Shown: positions 32,720-44,309 of the stretch, one piece after another
How the letters are laid out: each line of letters starts with the position of its first letter
Position numbering within the stretch: the stretch's first letter is position 1
Assembly: GCA_018241765.1 (NCBI GenBank)
Contig: JAFEDD010000006.1
Span: 62,001-126,000, forward strand
Reading direction: 5' to 3'
From: Pseudomonadota bacterium
Lineage (GTDB): Bacteria > Pseudomonadota > Gammaproteobacteria > Burkholderiales > Casimicrobiaceae
Length of the DNA stretch: 64,000 bases
Position numbers and translations under genes: made by a program
The notes under the pieces: model-generated
Databases searched by the model: none
The model's input: the letters and a program-made list of their open reading frames with translations, nothing else
What the model was told of the DNA's origin: nothing

Positions 32720-34423
32720 TCAGGCGGTGAACATTGGCAACTTCAGTTCCCATTGCCGTGCGCATTGCCTGGCGATGTCGTAGCCGGCATCGGCGTGGCG
32801 CATCACGCCCGTGGCGGGGTCGTTCCACAGTACGCGCTCGATGCGCTTGGCCGCCGCGTCCGTGCCGTCGCAGACGATGACCACGCCGGAGTGCTGCGAA
32901 TAGCCCATGCCCACACCGCCACCGTGATGCAGCGAAACCCAGGTCGCGCCGCCCGCCGTGTTGAGCAGGGCGTTGAGCAGCGGCCAATCGGATACGGCAT
33001 CGGAGCCGTCGCGCATGGCTTCCGTCTCGCGGTTCGGTGAAGCGACGGAGCCCGAGTCGAGGTGATCGCGTCCGATGACGATCGGCGCCTTCAGTTCGCC
33101 GCGCTTGACCATTTCGTTGAAGGCGAGCCCCGCGCGATGACGCTCGCCGAGCCCGATCCAGCAGATGCGCGCCGGCAGGCCCTGAAACGCGATGCGCTCG
33201 CCAGCCATGTCGAGCCAGCGGTGCAGATGGCCGTCGTCGGGAAAAAGCTCTTTCATCTTGGCATCGGTCTTCGCGATGTCTTGCGGGTCACCCGAAAGTG
33301 CCACCCAACGGAACGGCCCCTTGCCCCGGCAGAAGAGCGGCCGGATGTAGGCGGGCACGAAGCCCGGAAAGTCGAAGGCGTTGGTGACGCCGCGGTCATG
33401 CGCGACCTGACGGAGGTTATTGCCGTAGTCGACCGTCGGGATGCCCATGGCGGCGAAATCGAGCATCGCCTGCACGTGCACGGCGCACGACGCGGCTGCG
33501 TCGTCGCGCAGCCGCGCGTGCTGTGAGCTATCGGCGCGCGCTGTCTGCCACGCGTCCAGCGTCCAGCCGCTCGGCAGATAGCCGTTGACGAGGTCGTGCG
33601 CCGAGGTTTGATCGGTGACGAGATCGGGCTTGATGCCGCCTGCCCGAGCGCGCCGCACGAGTTCGGGCAGGATGTCGGCGGCGTTGCCGAGGAGCCCGAT
33701 CGACACGGCCCGCTTCTCGGCGGTGTATTTGGCGATGCGCGCCAACGCATCGTCGAGGTCGCGGGCTTGCTCGTCGAGGTAGCGCGTGCGCAGGCGGAAC
33801 TCGAGACGCGATTGCTGGCATTCGATGTTGAGCGAGCAGGCGCCGGCAAACGTCGCGGCGAGCGGTTGCGCGCCGCCCATGCCGCCCAAGCCCGCGGTGA
33901 GGATCCACCGACCGGCGAGGCTGCCGCCATAGTGCTGCCGGCCGGCTTCGACGAACGTCTCGTAGGTGCCCTGCACGATGCCCTGGCTACCGATGTAGAT
34001 CCAGGAGCCCGCCGTCATCTGGCCATACATCATGAGGCCCTTCTGATCGAGCTCGTTGAAGTGCTCCCACGTGGCCCACTTGGGCACGAGGTTGGAGTTG
34101 GCGATCAGCACGCGCGGGGCGTCCGCGTGCGTCTTGAACACGCCGACCGGTTTGCCCGACTGGATCAGCAGGGATTCGTCCTCGTTCAGCTCGCGCAGCG
34201 ATTTCAGGATCGCGTCGAACGCGTCCCAGTTGCGCGCCGCCTTGCCGATGCCGCCGTAGACGACCAGCGCATCGGGGTTTTCCGCGACTTCGGGGTCGAG
34301 GTTGTTTTGCAGCATGCGGTAGGCGGCCTCGATGAGCCAGTTCTTGCAGCTGAGCATCGTGCCGCGCGGTGCGCGAACCGGGCGGGGCAGGGCATGAATC
34401 GGGGGATGATCGGGGTGCGTCAT
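32720..34423 (-). CDS. hutU: Urocanate hydratase
   Basis: HutU converts urocanate to imidazolonepropionate using tightly bound NAD. The 567-residue protein has [56 protein letters not shown] and the conserved [23 protein letters not shown] lies eight bases before ATG 34423. It is the first gene of the minus-strand hut operon. Confidence 0.97.
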   Translation of the reverse strand: MTHPDHPPIHALPRPVRAPRGTMLSCKNWLIEAAYRMLQNNLDPEVAENPDALVVYGGIGKAARNWDAFDAILKSLRELNEDESLLIQSGKPVGVFKTHADAPRVLIANSNLVPKWATWEHFNELDQKGLMMYGQMTAGSWIYIGSQGIVQGTYETFVEAGRQHYGGSLAGRWILTAGLGGMGGAQPLAATFAGACSLNIECQQSRLEFRLRTRYLDEQARDLDDALARIAKYTAEKRAVSIGLLGNAADILPELVRRARAGGIKPDLVTDQTSAHDLVNGYLPSGWTLDAWQTARADSSQHARLRDDAAASCAVHVQAMLDFAAMGIPTVDYGNNLRQVAHDRGVTNAFDFPGFVPAYIRPLFCRGKGPFRWVALSGDPQDIAKTDAKMKELFPDDGHLHRWLDMAGERIAFQGLPARICWIGLGERHRAGLAFNEMVKRGELKAPIVIGRDHLDSGSVASPNRETEAMRDGSDAVSDWPLLNALLNTAGGATWVSLHHGGGVGMGYSQHSGVVIVCDGTDAAAKRIERVLWNDPATGVMRHADAGYDIARQCARQWELKLPMFTA

Positions 34424-34500
34424 GAGCGTGGCTCCCTTGCTGGATGAAATGCGATGGTCGGGTGCGGATCGGGCAGCACCGTGGGCCGCCTGAGGTGCGA

Positions 34501-34529
34501 ACTATACTTGTATAGACAAGTTGATGCAA
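34501..34529 (-). promoter_or_regulatory. hutU promoter with HutC operator in the spacer
   Basis: On the minus strand, TTGCAT (34529-34524) and TATAGT (34506-34501) are separated by exactly 17 bases, an ideal sigma-70 layout. The near-perfect palindrome CTTGTATAGACAAG (34507-34520) fills 14 of those bases. It matches the CTTGTATA-ACAAG type operator known for HutC repressors. Repressor bound here would block RNA polymerase; urocanate should release it. The site also lies 37 bases before hutC and may control that side too. Confidence 0.85.
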
Positions 34530-34557
34530 GTGGCACGAATGGCGTTAACATGCGTGC

Positions 34558-35358
34558 ATGAAAGCTCGACGATCCGCCACGCCCGCGCCGCCACGTACCA
34601 ATGCGGGACGGGTGCGCCCAAGCGCATCGGCGCGCCTGCCCGGCTCGCGAGCGAGCGGTGCTCTGGCGCCGTTCGAGCGCGTCAAGCACTATCTGTTGCG
34701 CCGACTGACCGAGGGTGTTTGGCCACCCGGAGCGCTGATGCCGTCGGAGGCCGAACTCGTGCGTGAGTTCGGTGTCAGCCGCATGACGGTGAACCGCGCG
34801 CTGCGCGAATTGCAGAACGAGGGGTTGGTCGATCGGGTGCAGGGCGTGGGCACCTTCGCCGCGCCGTTGCATCGTGTGTCCTCGACGTTCACGATTCGCG
34901 ACATTCACGAAGAGATCGTCGGCCGCGGGCATCGGCATCATGCGACGGTGCATCTTGCGCGCGAGGAGGCCGCCACGGCCGCAGTGGCGCAACGCCTCGG
35001 CGTCGCGCCAGGAGCGCGCGTGTTTCACACGCTGATCGTGCATTACGAGAACGACGTTGCGCTGCAATGCGAGGACCGCTACGTCAATCCGCGCTGTGCG
35101 CCGGATTACCTCAGCGCCGACTTCACGCAGACGACGCCGACGCACTATCTGCTCGAAGTCGCTCCGTTGCTGTCGGCGCATTTCTCGGTGCAGGCGGGGC
35201 TTCCGGCAGCGCGCGAAGCGAAATTGCTTGGCTTGAAGACCACCGACCCGTGTCTCATCGTCGACCGCCGAACCAGCAACCGCGATGGCGTGATCACCCA
35301 GGCGCGCCTCGTGCATCCGGCAGGCCGCTATCAGATCGAAGGGGCGTTTCAACCATGA
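34558..35358 (+). CDS. hutC: HutC, GntR-family repressor of histidine utilisation
   Basis: The 266-residue protein has a basic N-terminal extension of about 38 residues. A GntR winged helix follows (FERVKHYLLRRLTEGVWPPGALMPSEAEL, FGVSRMTVNRALRELQNEGL, RVQGVGTFAA), then a UTRA ligand domain (about 110-260; FHTLIVHYENDVALQCEDRYVN). HutC proteins bind urocanate. It is divergent from hutU and its stop overlaps the hutD start (ATGA). Confidence 0.96.
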   Translation: MKARRSATPAPPRTNAGRVRPSASARLPGSRASGALAPFERVKHYLLRRLTEGVWPPGALMPSEAELVREFGVSRMTVNRALRELQNEGLVDRVQGVGTFAAPLHRVSSTFTIRDIHEEIVGRGHRHHATVHLAREEAATAAVAQRLGVAPGARVFHTLIVHYENDVALQCEDRYVNPRCAPDYLSADFTQTTPTHYLLEVAPLLSAHFSVQAGLPAAREAKLLGLKTTDPCLIVDRRTSNRDGVITQARLVHPAGRYQIEGAFQP

Positions 35359-35957
35359 GCTGGACGATCGTCAACGTCGCGGAGGTTGCGGCGCAGCCGT
35401 GGCGCAACGGGGGCGGGGTGACGCGTGAGCTGTTGGCGTGGCCGACGCTCGCTGCGTGGACGGTGCGGCTCTCGGTCGCGGACATCGCGGCCGATGGGCC
35501 GTTCTCGGCCTATCCCGGTATCGACCGCTGGTTTGCCGTGCTGTCGGGGGCAGGTGTCGCGTTGGGCGACCCGCCGCGATCGCTGAGCGCCAACGGTGAG
35601 GTGTTCGCCTTCGCTGGCGAATTGGCTCCGCCGTGCCGGCTGTTGCAGGGTGCGACGCGCGACCTCAATCTGATGTTGCGGCGAGATGCCATGCGAGGTG
35701 ACATGCGCGCGTTGCGCGGGCCACTGAACCGACTGGATGATGGCGGTGCGCTCGGGCGAGCGAACTGCGATGGCCTGGCCGTGTTCAGCGTGCGCGGTGG
35801 TACGTTGCTCGGACCGACGGATGAGGCGCTCGCGCTGCCGCCGATGGCGCTGGCCTGGTGCGAGCGTCCGGCCGAGGGCTGGCACTTTCGGGCGACGGCG
35901 CCGGGCGGCGGTGATTTCGCGATGACCTGGCGCGGTGTGCCGCAGGGAGGGGTGTGA
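35355..35957 (+). CDS. hutD: HutD family protein
   Basis: The 200-residue protein has the HutD pattern: [17 protein letters not shown] near residue 15, [29 protein letters not shown], and a late [11 protein letters not shown]. HutD is a double-barrel cupin-like protein in many hut clusters; a role as governor of pathway flux has been proposed. ATG 35355 overlaps the hutC stop and its stop overlaps the hutI start. Confidence 0.93.
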   Translation: MSWTIVNVAEVAAQPWRNGGGVTRELLAWPTLAAWTVRLSVADIAADGPFSAYPGIDRWFAVLSGAGVALGDPPRSLSANGEVFAFAGELAPPCRLLQGATRDLNLMLRRDAMRGDMRALRGPLNRLDDGGALGRANCDGLAVFSVRGGTLLGPTDEALALPPMALAWCERPAEGWHFRATAPGGGDFAMTWRGVPQGGV

Positions 35958-37183
35958 TGGAGGTACGGTTGTGGCGCCATGGCAACGTGGCGAGTTTTTC
36001 GGAGGCGTCGGGTTGGGGTTGGCATGAGGACGCCGCGCTCGTCACCGAAGGCGAGCGGCTGCTCTGGCTTGGCGCGGATAGAGCGTTGCCGGCGCCGCTT
36101 GCAGCGCGGGCAGTGGATGAAATCGATCTTGGCGGCGCCTGCGTGACGCCGGGCCTCATCGATTGCCATACGCATCTGGTCTACGCCGGCGACCGGGCGC
36201 GTGAATTCGAACTGCGCCTGCAGGGCGCGAGCTATGAGGAGATCGCGCGTGCCGGAGGTGGCATCCGTTCGACGGTGGCGGCAACGCGCGCCGCCGACGA
36301 GTCGACGCTGCTGCAGGGGGCGCTTGGGCGGGCGCGCACGCTGATGGCGGAAGGCGTCACGACGCTGGAAATCAAGTCGGGCTACGGGCTCAGCGAGCGC
36401 GACGAGGCGCGTTGTCTCGCTGTCGCGCGACGGGTGGCCGAAGTGCTGCCGATCACGGTGCGCACGACGTTTCTGGGCGCCCATGCGTTGCCCCCGGAAT
36501 TCGAGGGTCGCGCGGACGCCTACGTCGATGCCGTCTGCGCGTGGATGCCGCGCCTCGCGGGCTTGGGGCTGGTCGACGCCGTGGACGCGTTCTGCGAGGG
36601 CATCGGATTTTCGCCGGCACAGACGCGCCGCGTGTTCGAGGCGGCGCGGGCGCTGGGTTTGCCGGTCAAGCTGCATGCCGAACAGTTGAGTGATCAGCAT
36701 GGCGCCGTGCTCGCGGCCGAGTTTGGTGCGCTGAGTTGCGACCATCTGGAATATCTGGGTGACGACGGCGTGGCGGCGATGGCGCGCGCCGGCAGCGTCG
36801 CGGTGCTGCTGCCGGGGGCGTTCTATTTTTTGCGCGAGAGCAAGCTGCCGCCGGTTGCCGCGTTGCGCGCTGCGGGTGTCCCGCTGGCGCTGGCGACCGA
36901 TCACAATCCCGGTTCATCACCCACGCTGTCGCCGCTGTTGATGATGAACATGGCGTGCACGCTCTTTCGGCTGACACCGGAGGAAGCGTGGCGCGGCTTC
37001 ACCGTGAATGCGGCACGCGCCCTCGGTCTTTCCGCGCAGGGCCATGGTTGTCTGGCCGCCGGCGCGCGTGCGGATTTCGCAGCGTGGGATGCCGGGCATC
37101 CGCGCGAGCTCGTCTATGGCTTCGGGCAGCGTCCGCTGCTGCAACTCATTCGCGGAGGTCGACGTGTCGATGTCACCCACTGA
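35957..37183 (+). CDS. hutI: Imidazolonepropionase
   Basis: HutI hydrolyses imidazolonepropionate to N-formiminoglutamate. The 408-residue amidohydrolase has [37 protein letters not shown] and [16 protein letters not shown], giving the histidine and aspartate ligands for the metal. The start ATG 35957 has AGGGAGGGG upstream. The end overlaps the hutG start by 14 bases. Confidence 0.97.
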   Translation: MEVRLWRHGNVASFSEASGWGWHEDAALVTEGERLLWLGADRALPAPLAARAVDEIDLGGACVTPGLIDCHTHLVYAGDRAREFELRLQGASYEEIARAGGGIRSTVAATRAADESTLLQGALGRARTLMAEGVTTLEIKSGYGLSERDEARCLAVARRVAEVLPITVRTTFLGAHALPPEFEGRADAYVDAVCAWMPRLAGLGLVDAVDAFCEGIGFSPAQTRRVFEAARALGLPVKLHAEQLSDQHGAVLAAEFGALSCDHLEYLGDDGVAAMARAGSVAVLLPGAFYFLRESKLPPVAALRAAGVPLALATDHNPGSSPTLSPLLMMNMACTLFRLTPEEAWRGFTVNAARALGLSAQGHGCLAAGARADFAAWDAGHPRELVYGFGQRPLLQLIRGGRRVDVTH

Positions 37184-37967
37184 GATCGTGACCGTTCATC
37201 CGGGCGCGAGTGCGCTCGTGCTCAGTCTGCCGCACGTCGGCACCCGTATTCCCGACGAGCTTCGCGCCGCTTACGTCGAACGCGCGCTCGGCACCGAGGA
37301 CACCGACTGGCACCTCGAACGGCTCTACGACTTCGCTCGTTCGCTGGATGCCACGGTGCTGGTGCCGACTTGTTCGCGTTACGTCATCGATCTCAATCGC
37401 CCTCCGGACGACACGCCGATGTATCCGGGCGCGTCGAACACCGAGCTGTGTCCGACGCATTTTTTTCAGGGTGACGCGCTCTATCGTGCTGGCTGCGCGC
37501 CCGACGCGACGGAGGTGGCGCGGCGCCGCGACGTGTTCTGGCGCCCCTACCACGATGCGCTGCGCTCGGCGCTTGCAGCGGCGCGCGCACGGCACGGTTA
37601 CGCGTTGTTGTGGGACGGCCACAGCATCCGCTCCGAAATTCCCTGGCTGTTCGAGGGGCGTCTGCCCGACCTGAACCTCGGGACGGCGAGTGGCTTGTCC
37701 TGCGCGCCGGCACTGCGCGAGCGGTTGCACGCGGTGCTGCGCGCCGGGGCGTTCAGGCATGTCGTCGATGGCCGCTTCAAGGGCGGCTACATCACGCGCC
37801 ACTACGGCGCGCCGCAGGCTGGCGTGCACGCCGTGCAGATGGAAATGTGCCAGCTGCTCTACATGGACGAGGTGCCGCCGTTCGCCTACCGCACCGAACT
37901 GGCGACGCGCGTGCAACCGCTGCTGCGCGAACTTCTGGCAACGATGCTCGCGTGGAGGCCGCAATGA
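37170..37967 (+). CDS. hutG: N-formylglutamate deformylase
   Basis: HutG hydrolyses N-formylglutamate to formate and glutamate, the last step of the five-step route. The 265-residue protein has [13 protein letters not shown], the [10 protein letters not shown] motif, [22 protein letters not shown] and [11 protein letters not shown]. The start is ATG 37170, with GGAGG at 37154-37158; GTG 37164 has closer spacing to the same site and is also possible. It overlaps hutF by four bases. Confidence 0.95.
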   Translation: MSPTEIVTVHPGASALVLSLPHVGTRIPDELRAAYVERALGTEDTDWHLERLYDFARSLDATVLVPTCSRYVIDLNRPPDDTPMYPGASNTELCPTHFFQGDALYRAGCAPDATEVARRRDVFWRPYHDALRSALAAARARHGYALLWDGHSIRSEIPWLFEGRLPDLNLGTASGLSCAPALRERLHAVLRAGAFRHVVDGRFKGGYITRHYGAPQAGVHAVQMEMCQLLYMDEVPPFAYRTELATRVQPLLRELLATMLAWRPQ

Positions 37968-39403
37968 ACGAGCGCGAAGGCAAACCGGCGGCGCTGTGGG
38001 CGCCCTTCGCCTGGCTTGCCGCGCACGAGGCGATCGGGCAGGGTCAGGGCATGGCGCGCGACGTGCTCTGCGAGATCGGCAGCGACGGGCGCTGGTCACG
38101 CATCGACGTCGGCGTGCCGGCGGCGGTCGCGTCGCAACGCGGCGCGCTGAACGTCGGCCGCGCGCTGCTGCCCGGTGTCGTCGATGCCCACAGTCACGCC
38201 TTTCAGCGGGCCTTCGCGGGCCTCGCCGAACGGCGCGAGCATGAGCACGATGATTTCTGGAGCTGGCGCGACCGCATGTACCGCGTGGCGCTCGCCGTGG
38301 AGCCGCAGGCGCTGCGTGCCATCGCGGCCGCGCTCTACGTCGAATTGCTGCGTGGCGGCTACACGCAGGTTTGCGAATTTCATTACGTGCAACATGATCG
38401 TGCGGGGCGCGCATGGTCCGACCCGCTGACGATGAGCTGGATGCTCGCCGAGGCGGCGGCTGACGCCGGCATCGGCTTGACGATGCTGCCGGTGCTCTAT
38501 GAGCGGGCCGGGTTCGAGTCACCCGCGCTGCGTGACGATCAGCGCCGCTTCGCCACCGATGCTCCGTGGGTTCTGAACGCCGAGCGGCGCGTCAACGAGT
38601 TCGCCCGTCAGCACCGTGCGGCGCCGCTGAACGCGGGCGTGGCCATTCACTCGCTGCGGGCGGCGACGCCGGAGTCGATCGCTCGCGTGGTGGCGGCCGC
38701 CCAGGGGCCGCTCCACATCCACGTGGCCGAGCAGACCGCGGAGGTCGAGGACTGCCTGCGAGCGACGGGGCGGCGGCCGGTCGAATGGTTGCTCGCGCAA
38801 CACCGGCTCGATGCGCGCTGGCAACTGGTGCATGCCACCCACGTCACGGATGCCGAGATCGACGGCGTTGCGGCGAGCGGCGCCTGCGCCGTGATCTGCC
38901 CCAGCACCGAGGCGAACCTCGGCGACGGCTTGACCGACGTGCCGCGCTGGCTCGCTCGCGGCACGGCGCTGGCGATCGGCTCCGACAGTCACGTCACGCG
39001 CGACTGGCGCGAGGAGCTGCGCCTGCTCGAATATGGTCAGCGGCTCGCGCGGCGGGCGCGCAACCTCGCCGCCGCGCCGTCGGAAGGATTGCCGGCCACG
39101 GCCGAGCGGCTTTTTGCCCGGATTCAGCAGGGCAGTGCCGCGGCGGCGGGCGAGGCATCATGGGGCTTGCGCGTCGGCGCCCGTGCCGACGCCGTGCTCG
39201 CCGACTCTGATGACGAGACGCTCGGCGGCATGCCGGCCGCGCGCACGCTCGATGCGCTGGTGTTCAGCAGCCCGGCGCGGCCGTTTCGTGATGTGATGGT
39301 GGCCGGGCGCTGGGTGATCCGCGACGGCATGCACGCCGACGAAACCCGCATCCGCCGCGAGTTCGCCGACGCCATGCGCGCGCTGTGGGCGGACGGGGTG
39401 TGA
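37964..39403 (+). CDS. hutF: Formimidoylglutamate deiminase
   Basis: HutF converts N-formiminoglutamate to N-formylglutamate and ammonia, which HutG then uses. The 479-residue amidohydrolase has PGVVDAHSHAFQRAFAGL (metal ligands), CEFHYVQHD, AIHSLRAATPES, HIHVAEQTAEVEDC and the late IGSDSHVTRDWREELRLLEYGQR. Presence of HutF plus the deformylase-type HutG, with no formimidoylglutamase, shows the Pseudomonas-type branch. It is the last gene of the hutCDIGF operon. Confidence 0.96.
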   Translation: MNEREGKPAALWAPFAWLAAHEAIGQGQGMARDVLCEIGSDGRWSRIDVGVPAAVASQRGALNVGRALLPGVVDAHSHAFQRAFAGLAERREHEHDDFWSWRDRMYRVALAVEPQALRAIAAALYVELLRGGYTQVCEFHYVQHDRAGRAWSDPLTMSWMLAEAAADAGIGLTMLPVLYERAGFESPALRDDQRRFATDAPWVLNAERRVNEFARQHRAAPLNAGVAIHSLRAATPESIARVVAAAQGPLHIHVAEQTAEVEDCLRATGRRPVEWLLAQHRLDARWQLVHATHVTDAEIDGVAASGACAVICPSTEANLGDGLTDVPRWLARGTALAIGSDSHVTRDWREELRLLEYGQRLARRARNLAAAPSEGLPATAERLFARIQQGSAAAAGEASWGLRVGARADAVLADSDDETLGGMPAARTLDALVFSSPARPFRDVMVAGRWVIRDGMHADETRIRREFADAMRALWADGV

Positions 39404-39431
39404 CGGCGGCAACAACTTTTTTCTGCAAGGC

Positions 39432-39511
39432 GCATCCATTACGGGCTTGCGCGCTATTTTCCGCGAAAGTCGAGTTTTGCCAATATTGCGCGCCAAGCCC
39501 GTTGTGGATGC
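39432..39511 (+). repeat. Large inverted repeat after the hut operon
   Basis: GCATCCATTACGGGCTTG plus CGCGC (39432-39454) pairs with GCGCGC plus CAAGCCCGTTGTGGATGC (39488-39511). About 20 pairs form, interrupted by one 3-base mismatch and one bulge, around a 33-base loop. There is no T run after it. It could be an mRNA 3' stabiliser, a processing site, or a dispersed palindromic element. The rest of 39404-39684 shows no gene. Confidence 0.7.
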
Positions 39512-39684
39512 GGTTTGCAGCGAAAAGTTAATGGTAGGGGTGGTGCATTTCCGGGCACTTTTCGGGCGGTCTGACCGAGGGAGGCGGGCCTTGAAAAACG
39601 CGTATCGCCCTTAAAATCAACGGGTAGTGTTGCCGCCATTTTTCCGCCACTCGTTGCGGGATCGCGGCCACCGGAGTGCGTCGC

Positions 39685-41625
<1,941 letters not shown>

Positions 41626-41808
41626 GAAGCTGAGAGTCCTATGTCCATGCCCGCCTCGCGCGCCAAGACCCCGCTGCCCATCGTTGCCAAGGCTCGCCAT
41701 AGCCCGGGCCATGCCCGTGCTTTGCGCCCGGATCGGCCGCGTTTTGCTGCGCCGTTCGGGCACGAACAAGAACCTCTCGGTCTCTGAGGCGACGCGGCGA
41801 CGACGTTC

Positions 41809-42384
41809 GTGGGAGCCCGTACGCGCACCGAACGCTGTCGCCAGAGGTGCGCGCGCGCGCTGCTGCTGTCGGCAGTGGTGGCGTTCTCGAACGGGCTCGG
41901 CGCGCAGGCGTCTGCACGCAGTGGCGCGTTGTCGGACCTCATCATCAACCTCGCACGCTACACGAACTGGCCCACGACAGCGAACCGCACGCACCTGACC
42001 GTGTGCTACGCGCAGGGCGGCGATCTTGCGCCCGCGGCCATCGATACGTCGGACACCACGACGCTGCGCGGCATGACCGTGCAGTGGCGGCAGGTGCAAG
42101 ATCGCTCGCAACTCGGCGACTGCGCCGTGCTTTTCCTGAATGCCGACGTGTGGCCCGCGCCCCGTGACTGGGTGGTTGCCGTCGCCACGAAGCCGGTGCT
42201 GACCATCAGCAACTACGCCGATTTCACGGCCGATGGCGGCATCATTGGCGCTTGGCGAAACGGCGAAGATTGGCGCTTCGAGATCAATCTGGAAGCATTG
42301 CAGCGGGCGCGGCTCAACATCGCCGCCGTCGCGCTGCGACTGAGCCAAAAGCCCAAGTCGCACGGTGCGGAGCGTGTGCCATGA
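41809..42384 (+). CDS. yfiR: YfiR-like periplasmic regulator (DUF4154)
   Basis: The 191-residue precursor starts at GTG 41809 and has a signal segment (CARALLLSAVVAFSNGLGAQASA). The mature part fits the YfiR family: LIINLARYTNWP near its start, TVCYAQGG, QVQDRSQLGDCAVLFL, and near the end TISNYADFTADGGIIGAWRNGEDWRFEINLEA. YfiR binds the periplasmic part of YfiN and holds its cyclase off. The end overlaps the next gene by four bases. Confidence 0.88.
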   Translation: MGARTRTERCRQRCARALLLSAVVAFSNGLGAQASARSGALSDLIINLARYTNWPTTANRTHLTVCYAQGGDLAPAAIDTSDTTTLRGMTVQWRQVQDRSQLGDCAVLFLNADVWPAPRDWVVAVATKPVLTISNYADFTADGGIIGAWRNGEDWRFEINLEALQRARLNIAAVALRLSQKPKSHGAERVP

Positions 42385-43769
42385 TGGCGAAGCCCGCTGC
42401 GCTCACGGCGCCCTATTCGCTGGCGCGGCGCGCCGTCGTCGGCTCCGTCGTCGGCATCGTGCTCGTTCTGTTCGTTGCCGGACTCGCTCTGGCCACGGCC
42501 TTTCTGCGAACGCAGATCGAACAAAGCCGCATCGGGGCGCTGACGCAGGCGAACGTTGCGGCGAGCACACTCACGGCCGCTGTCCGCTTCGGTGGCTACG
42601 ACGTCATTTCGGACGCGTTGCGGGTCTTTGATACCGGTCCGACCCATGATTCGGCTGCGGTGTTCGATCGCCACGGGCGCTTGCTCGCGCAAATCGTCGC
42701 CGGAGGGGAGCAGCGCTTCCCGACCACGCTTTCGGCGTTGGGGGCTGCGGGTGGCGGCTTCGTGAGCGCGCGGCCGATCCACTACCCGCTCATCGATGAC
42801 GTTGGCGGTCGCGCTCCGGGGACGGCGCTCGCGACGCTGGTCGTCACGCCCAATCAGCAAGCGCTCGCGGCGTCCATCGAGCGGACGCTGAGCATCCTGG
42901 CGGTCACGCTCGCCTTGGCCGCAGGCGTCGCGTTGTGGCTCGCGCAGCGCCTGGTCCGCGCCATCGTGGGGCCGATCGCCGGCCTGACCGGGTGGGCGGA
43001 ACAGGTCGCGGCGGCGCAGGTTGGTGCCACGCTGCCGGCGGCGCCGCGCGGCGGGGCGATCGAGGTCAACCGCCTGATTGACAGTTTCGAGAGTCTGTTG
43101 TCGCAGATCGCGGCGCAGAACCGCAAGTTGCGGCGACGCCAGCGTGAACTGAAGCACTCGAACTCCAAGCTGGAAAATCTTGCCTTTTCCGATGGCCTCA
43201 CCGGGCTGCCCAATCGGACTCGATTCGAAGCCACGCTCGCCACGCGTATCGAACGCGCCAATGCCGGCGGGCGCATGTTTGCGTTGTTGTTCATCGACCT
43301 CGATCAGATGAAGAGCATCAATGACCAACACGGTCACGCGGCTGGCGACGCGGCGTTGCGTGCGGCGGCGGCACGCATGTGGCGCGCGATGCGTGATGGC
43401 GATTTCCTTGCGCGGCTCGGCGGCGACGAATTCGTTCTGCTCACGGCGGACGTCGCCTCACCGGCCGATGCGACCCGACTTGCCGAGCGGCTTTCGGTAT
43501 GGCTGGGTATTGCGGTGCCCAACGACGCTTGGGAGCAGCCGCTGCGGGCAAGCATCGGGGTCGCCGTTTTTCCCGACCATGGCGCCACGGTTGCGGCGTT
43601 GGTGCAATCCGCCGATCAGGCGATGTATCGCGCCAAGGCCATGGCGAACGACGAGGCGATTCGGGTTGTCGGTGCCGCCGCGCCTGCCTGCGCGCCGATG
43701 GCGTCATCAACCGGCAACGTCATCGCTCTCGTCGCGCAGGAACGCAAGTCCCACTCAACAAAAACATGA
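42381..43769 (+). CDS. yfiN: YfiN-like membrane diguanylate cyclase
   Basis: The 462-residue protein has a membrane helix (about 20-42), a periplasmic region (about 43-160) that should bind YfiR, a second helix (about 172-192), a HAMP-like linker and a GGDEF domain. The active site LGGDEF is intact, as are FSDGLTGLPNRTRFE and FIDLDQMKSIND. It makes c-di-GMP. Start ATG 42381 has GGAG eight bases upstream. It overlaps yfiB by four bases. Confidence 0.9.
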   Translation: MMAKPAALTAPYSLARRAVVGSVVGIVLVLFVAGLALATAFLRTQIEQSRIGALTQANVAASTLTAAVRFGGYDVISDALRVFDTGPTHDSAAVFDRHGRLLAQIVAGGEQRFPTTLSALGAAGGGFVSARPIHYPLIDDVGGRAPGTALATLVVTPNQQALAASIERTLSILAVTLALAAGVALWLAQRLVRAIVGPIAGLTGWAEQVAAAQVGATLPAAPRGGAIEVNRLIDSFESLLSQIAAQNRKLRRRQRELKHSNSKLENLAFSDGLTGLPNRTRFEATLATRIERANAGGRMFALLFIDLDQMKSINDQHGHAAGDAALRAAAARMWRAMRDGDFLARLGGDEFVLLTADVASPADATRLAERLSVWLGIAVPNDAWEQPLRASIGVAVFPDHGATVAALVQSADQAMYRAKAMANDEAIRVVGAAAPACAPMASSTGNVIALVAQERKSHSTKT

Positions 43770-44284
43770 ACCCCATGATGCCCTCTTTCGATTTCCTGCG
43801 ACGCGCGGTGCGCGCCGCCGTGTTTGCCATCATCGCGGCGGTCGCGCTGGCCGGATGCGCCGGACAGCCGACCAGCACGCCGGCTCCGACACTTGCCGCG
43901 AGCCTTGCCAAACTTGGGTTCGAGCGAACGGACGATGGCTACGTGCTCAACCTGCCGGGGGCGCTTTTGTTCGAGACCGGAAGCGACGTCGTCAGCGCCG
44001 ACGCCAAGCTGCGCTTGCAGCGCTTGGTGAGCGACTTGCGAGCGCTCGGCATCACCCGCCTGCGGCTCTTTGGCCATACCGATAACGTCGGCACGGCCGA
44101 GTTCAATGCTGCGCTGTCGCTTCGCCGCGCCGAGGCGGTGGCCGCCGTGATGATCGACGCCGGTTTTCCCGTCGCAGGCATGGAGCGCCGCGGCTTTGGC
44201 TTCGAGCGGCCATTGGTCGACAACGCCACGGCCGACGGGCGGGCACGCAATCGCCGTGTCGCTGTCATCGTGCCGTTCGATTGA
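43766..44284 (+). CDS. yfiB: YfiB-like OmpA-family lipoprotein
   Basis: The 172-residue precursor has a lipobox ALAGC after a hydrophobic segment and an OmpA-type peptidoglycan-binding domain (about 65-170: LLFETGSDVVSADAKLRLQ, LFGHTDNVGTAEFNAALSLRRAEAV, NRRVAVIV). YfiB in the outer membrane captures YfiR and so frees YfiN. Gene order yfiR-yfiN-yfiB, all overlapping, supports a single signalling operon linked to cell-envelope stress and biofilm control. Confidence 0.88.
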   Translation: MNPMMPSFDFLRRAVRAAVFAIIAAVALAGCAGQPTSTPAPTLAASLAKLGFERTDDGYVLNLPGALLFETGSDVVSADAKLRLQRLVSDLRALGITRLRLFGHTDNVGTAEFNAALSLRRAEAVAAVMIDAGFPVAGMERRGFGFERPLVDNATADGRARNRRVAVIVPFD

Positions 44285-44309
44285 CCGGGGCGGCGTGTCC
44301 CGCGTTGCG

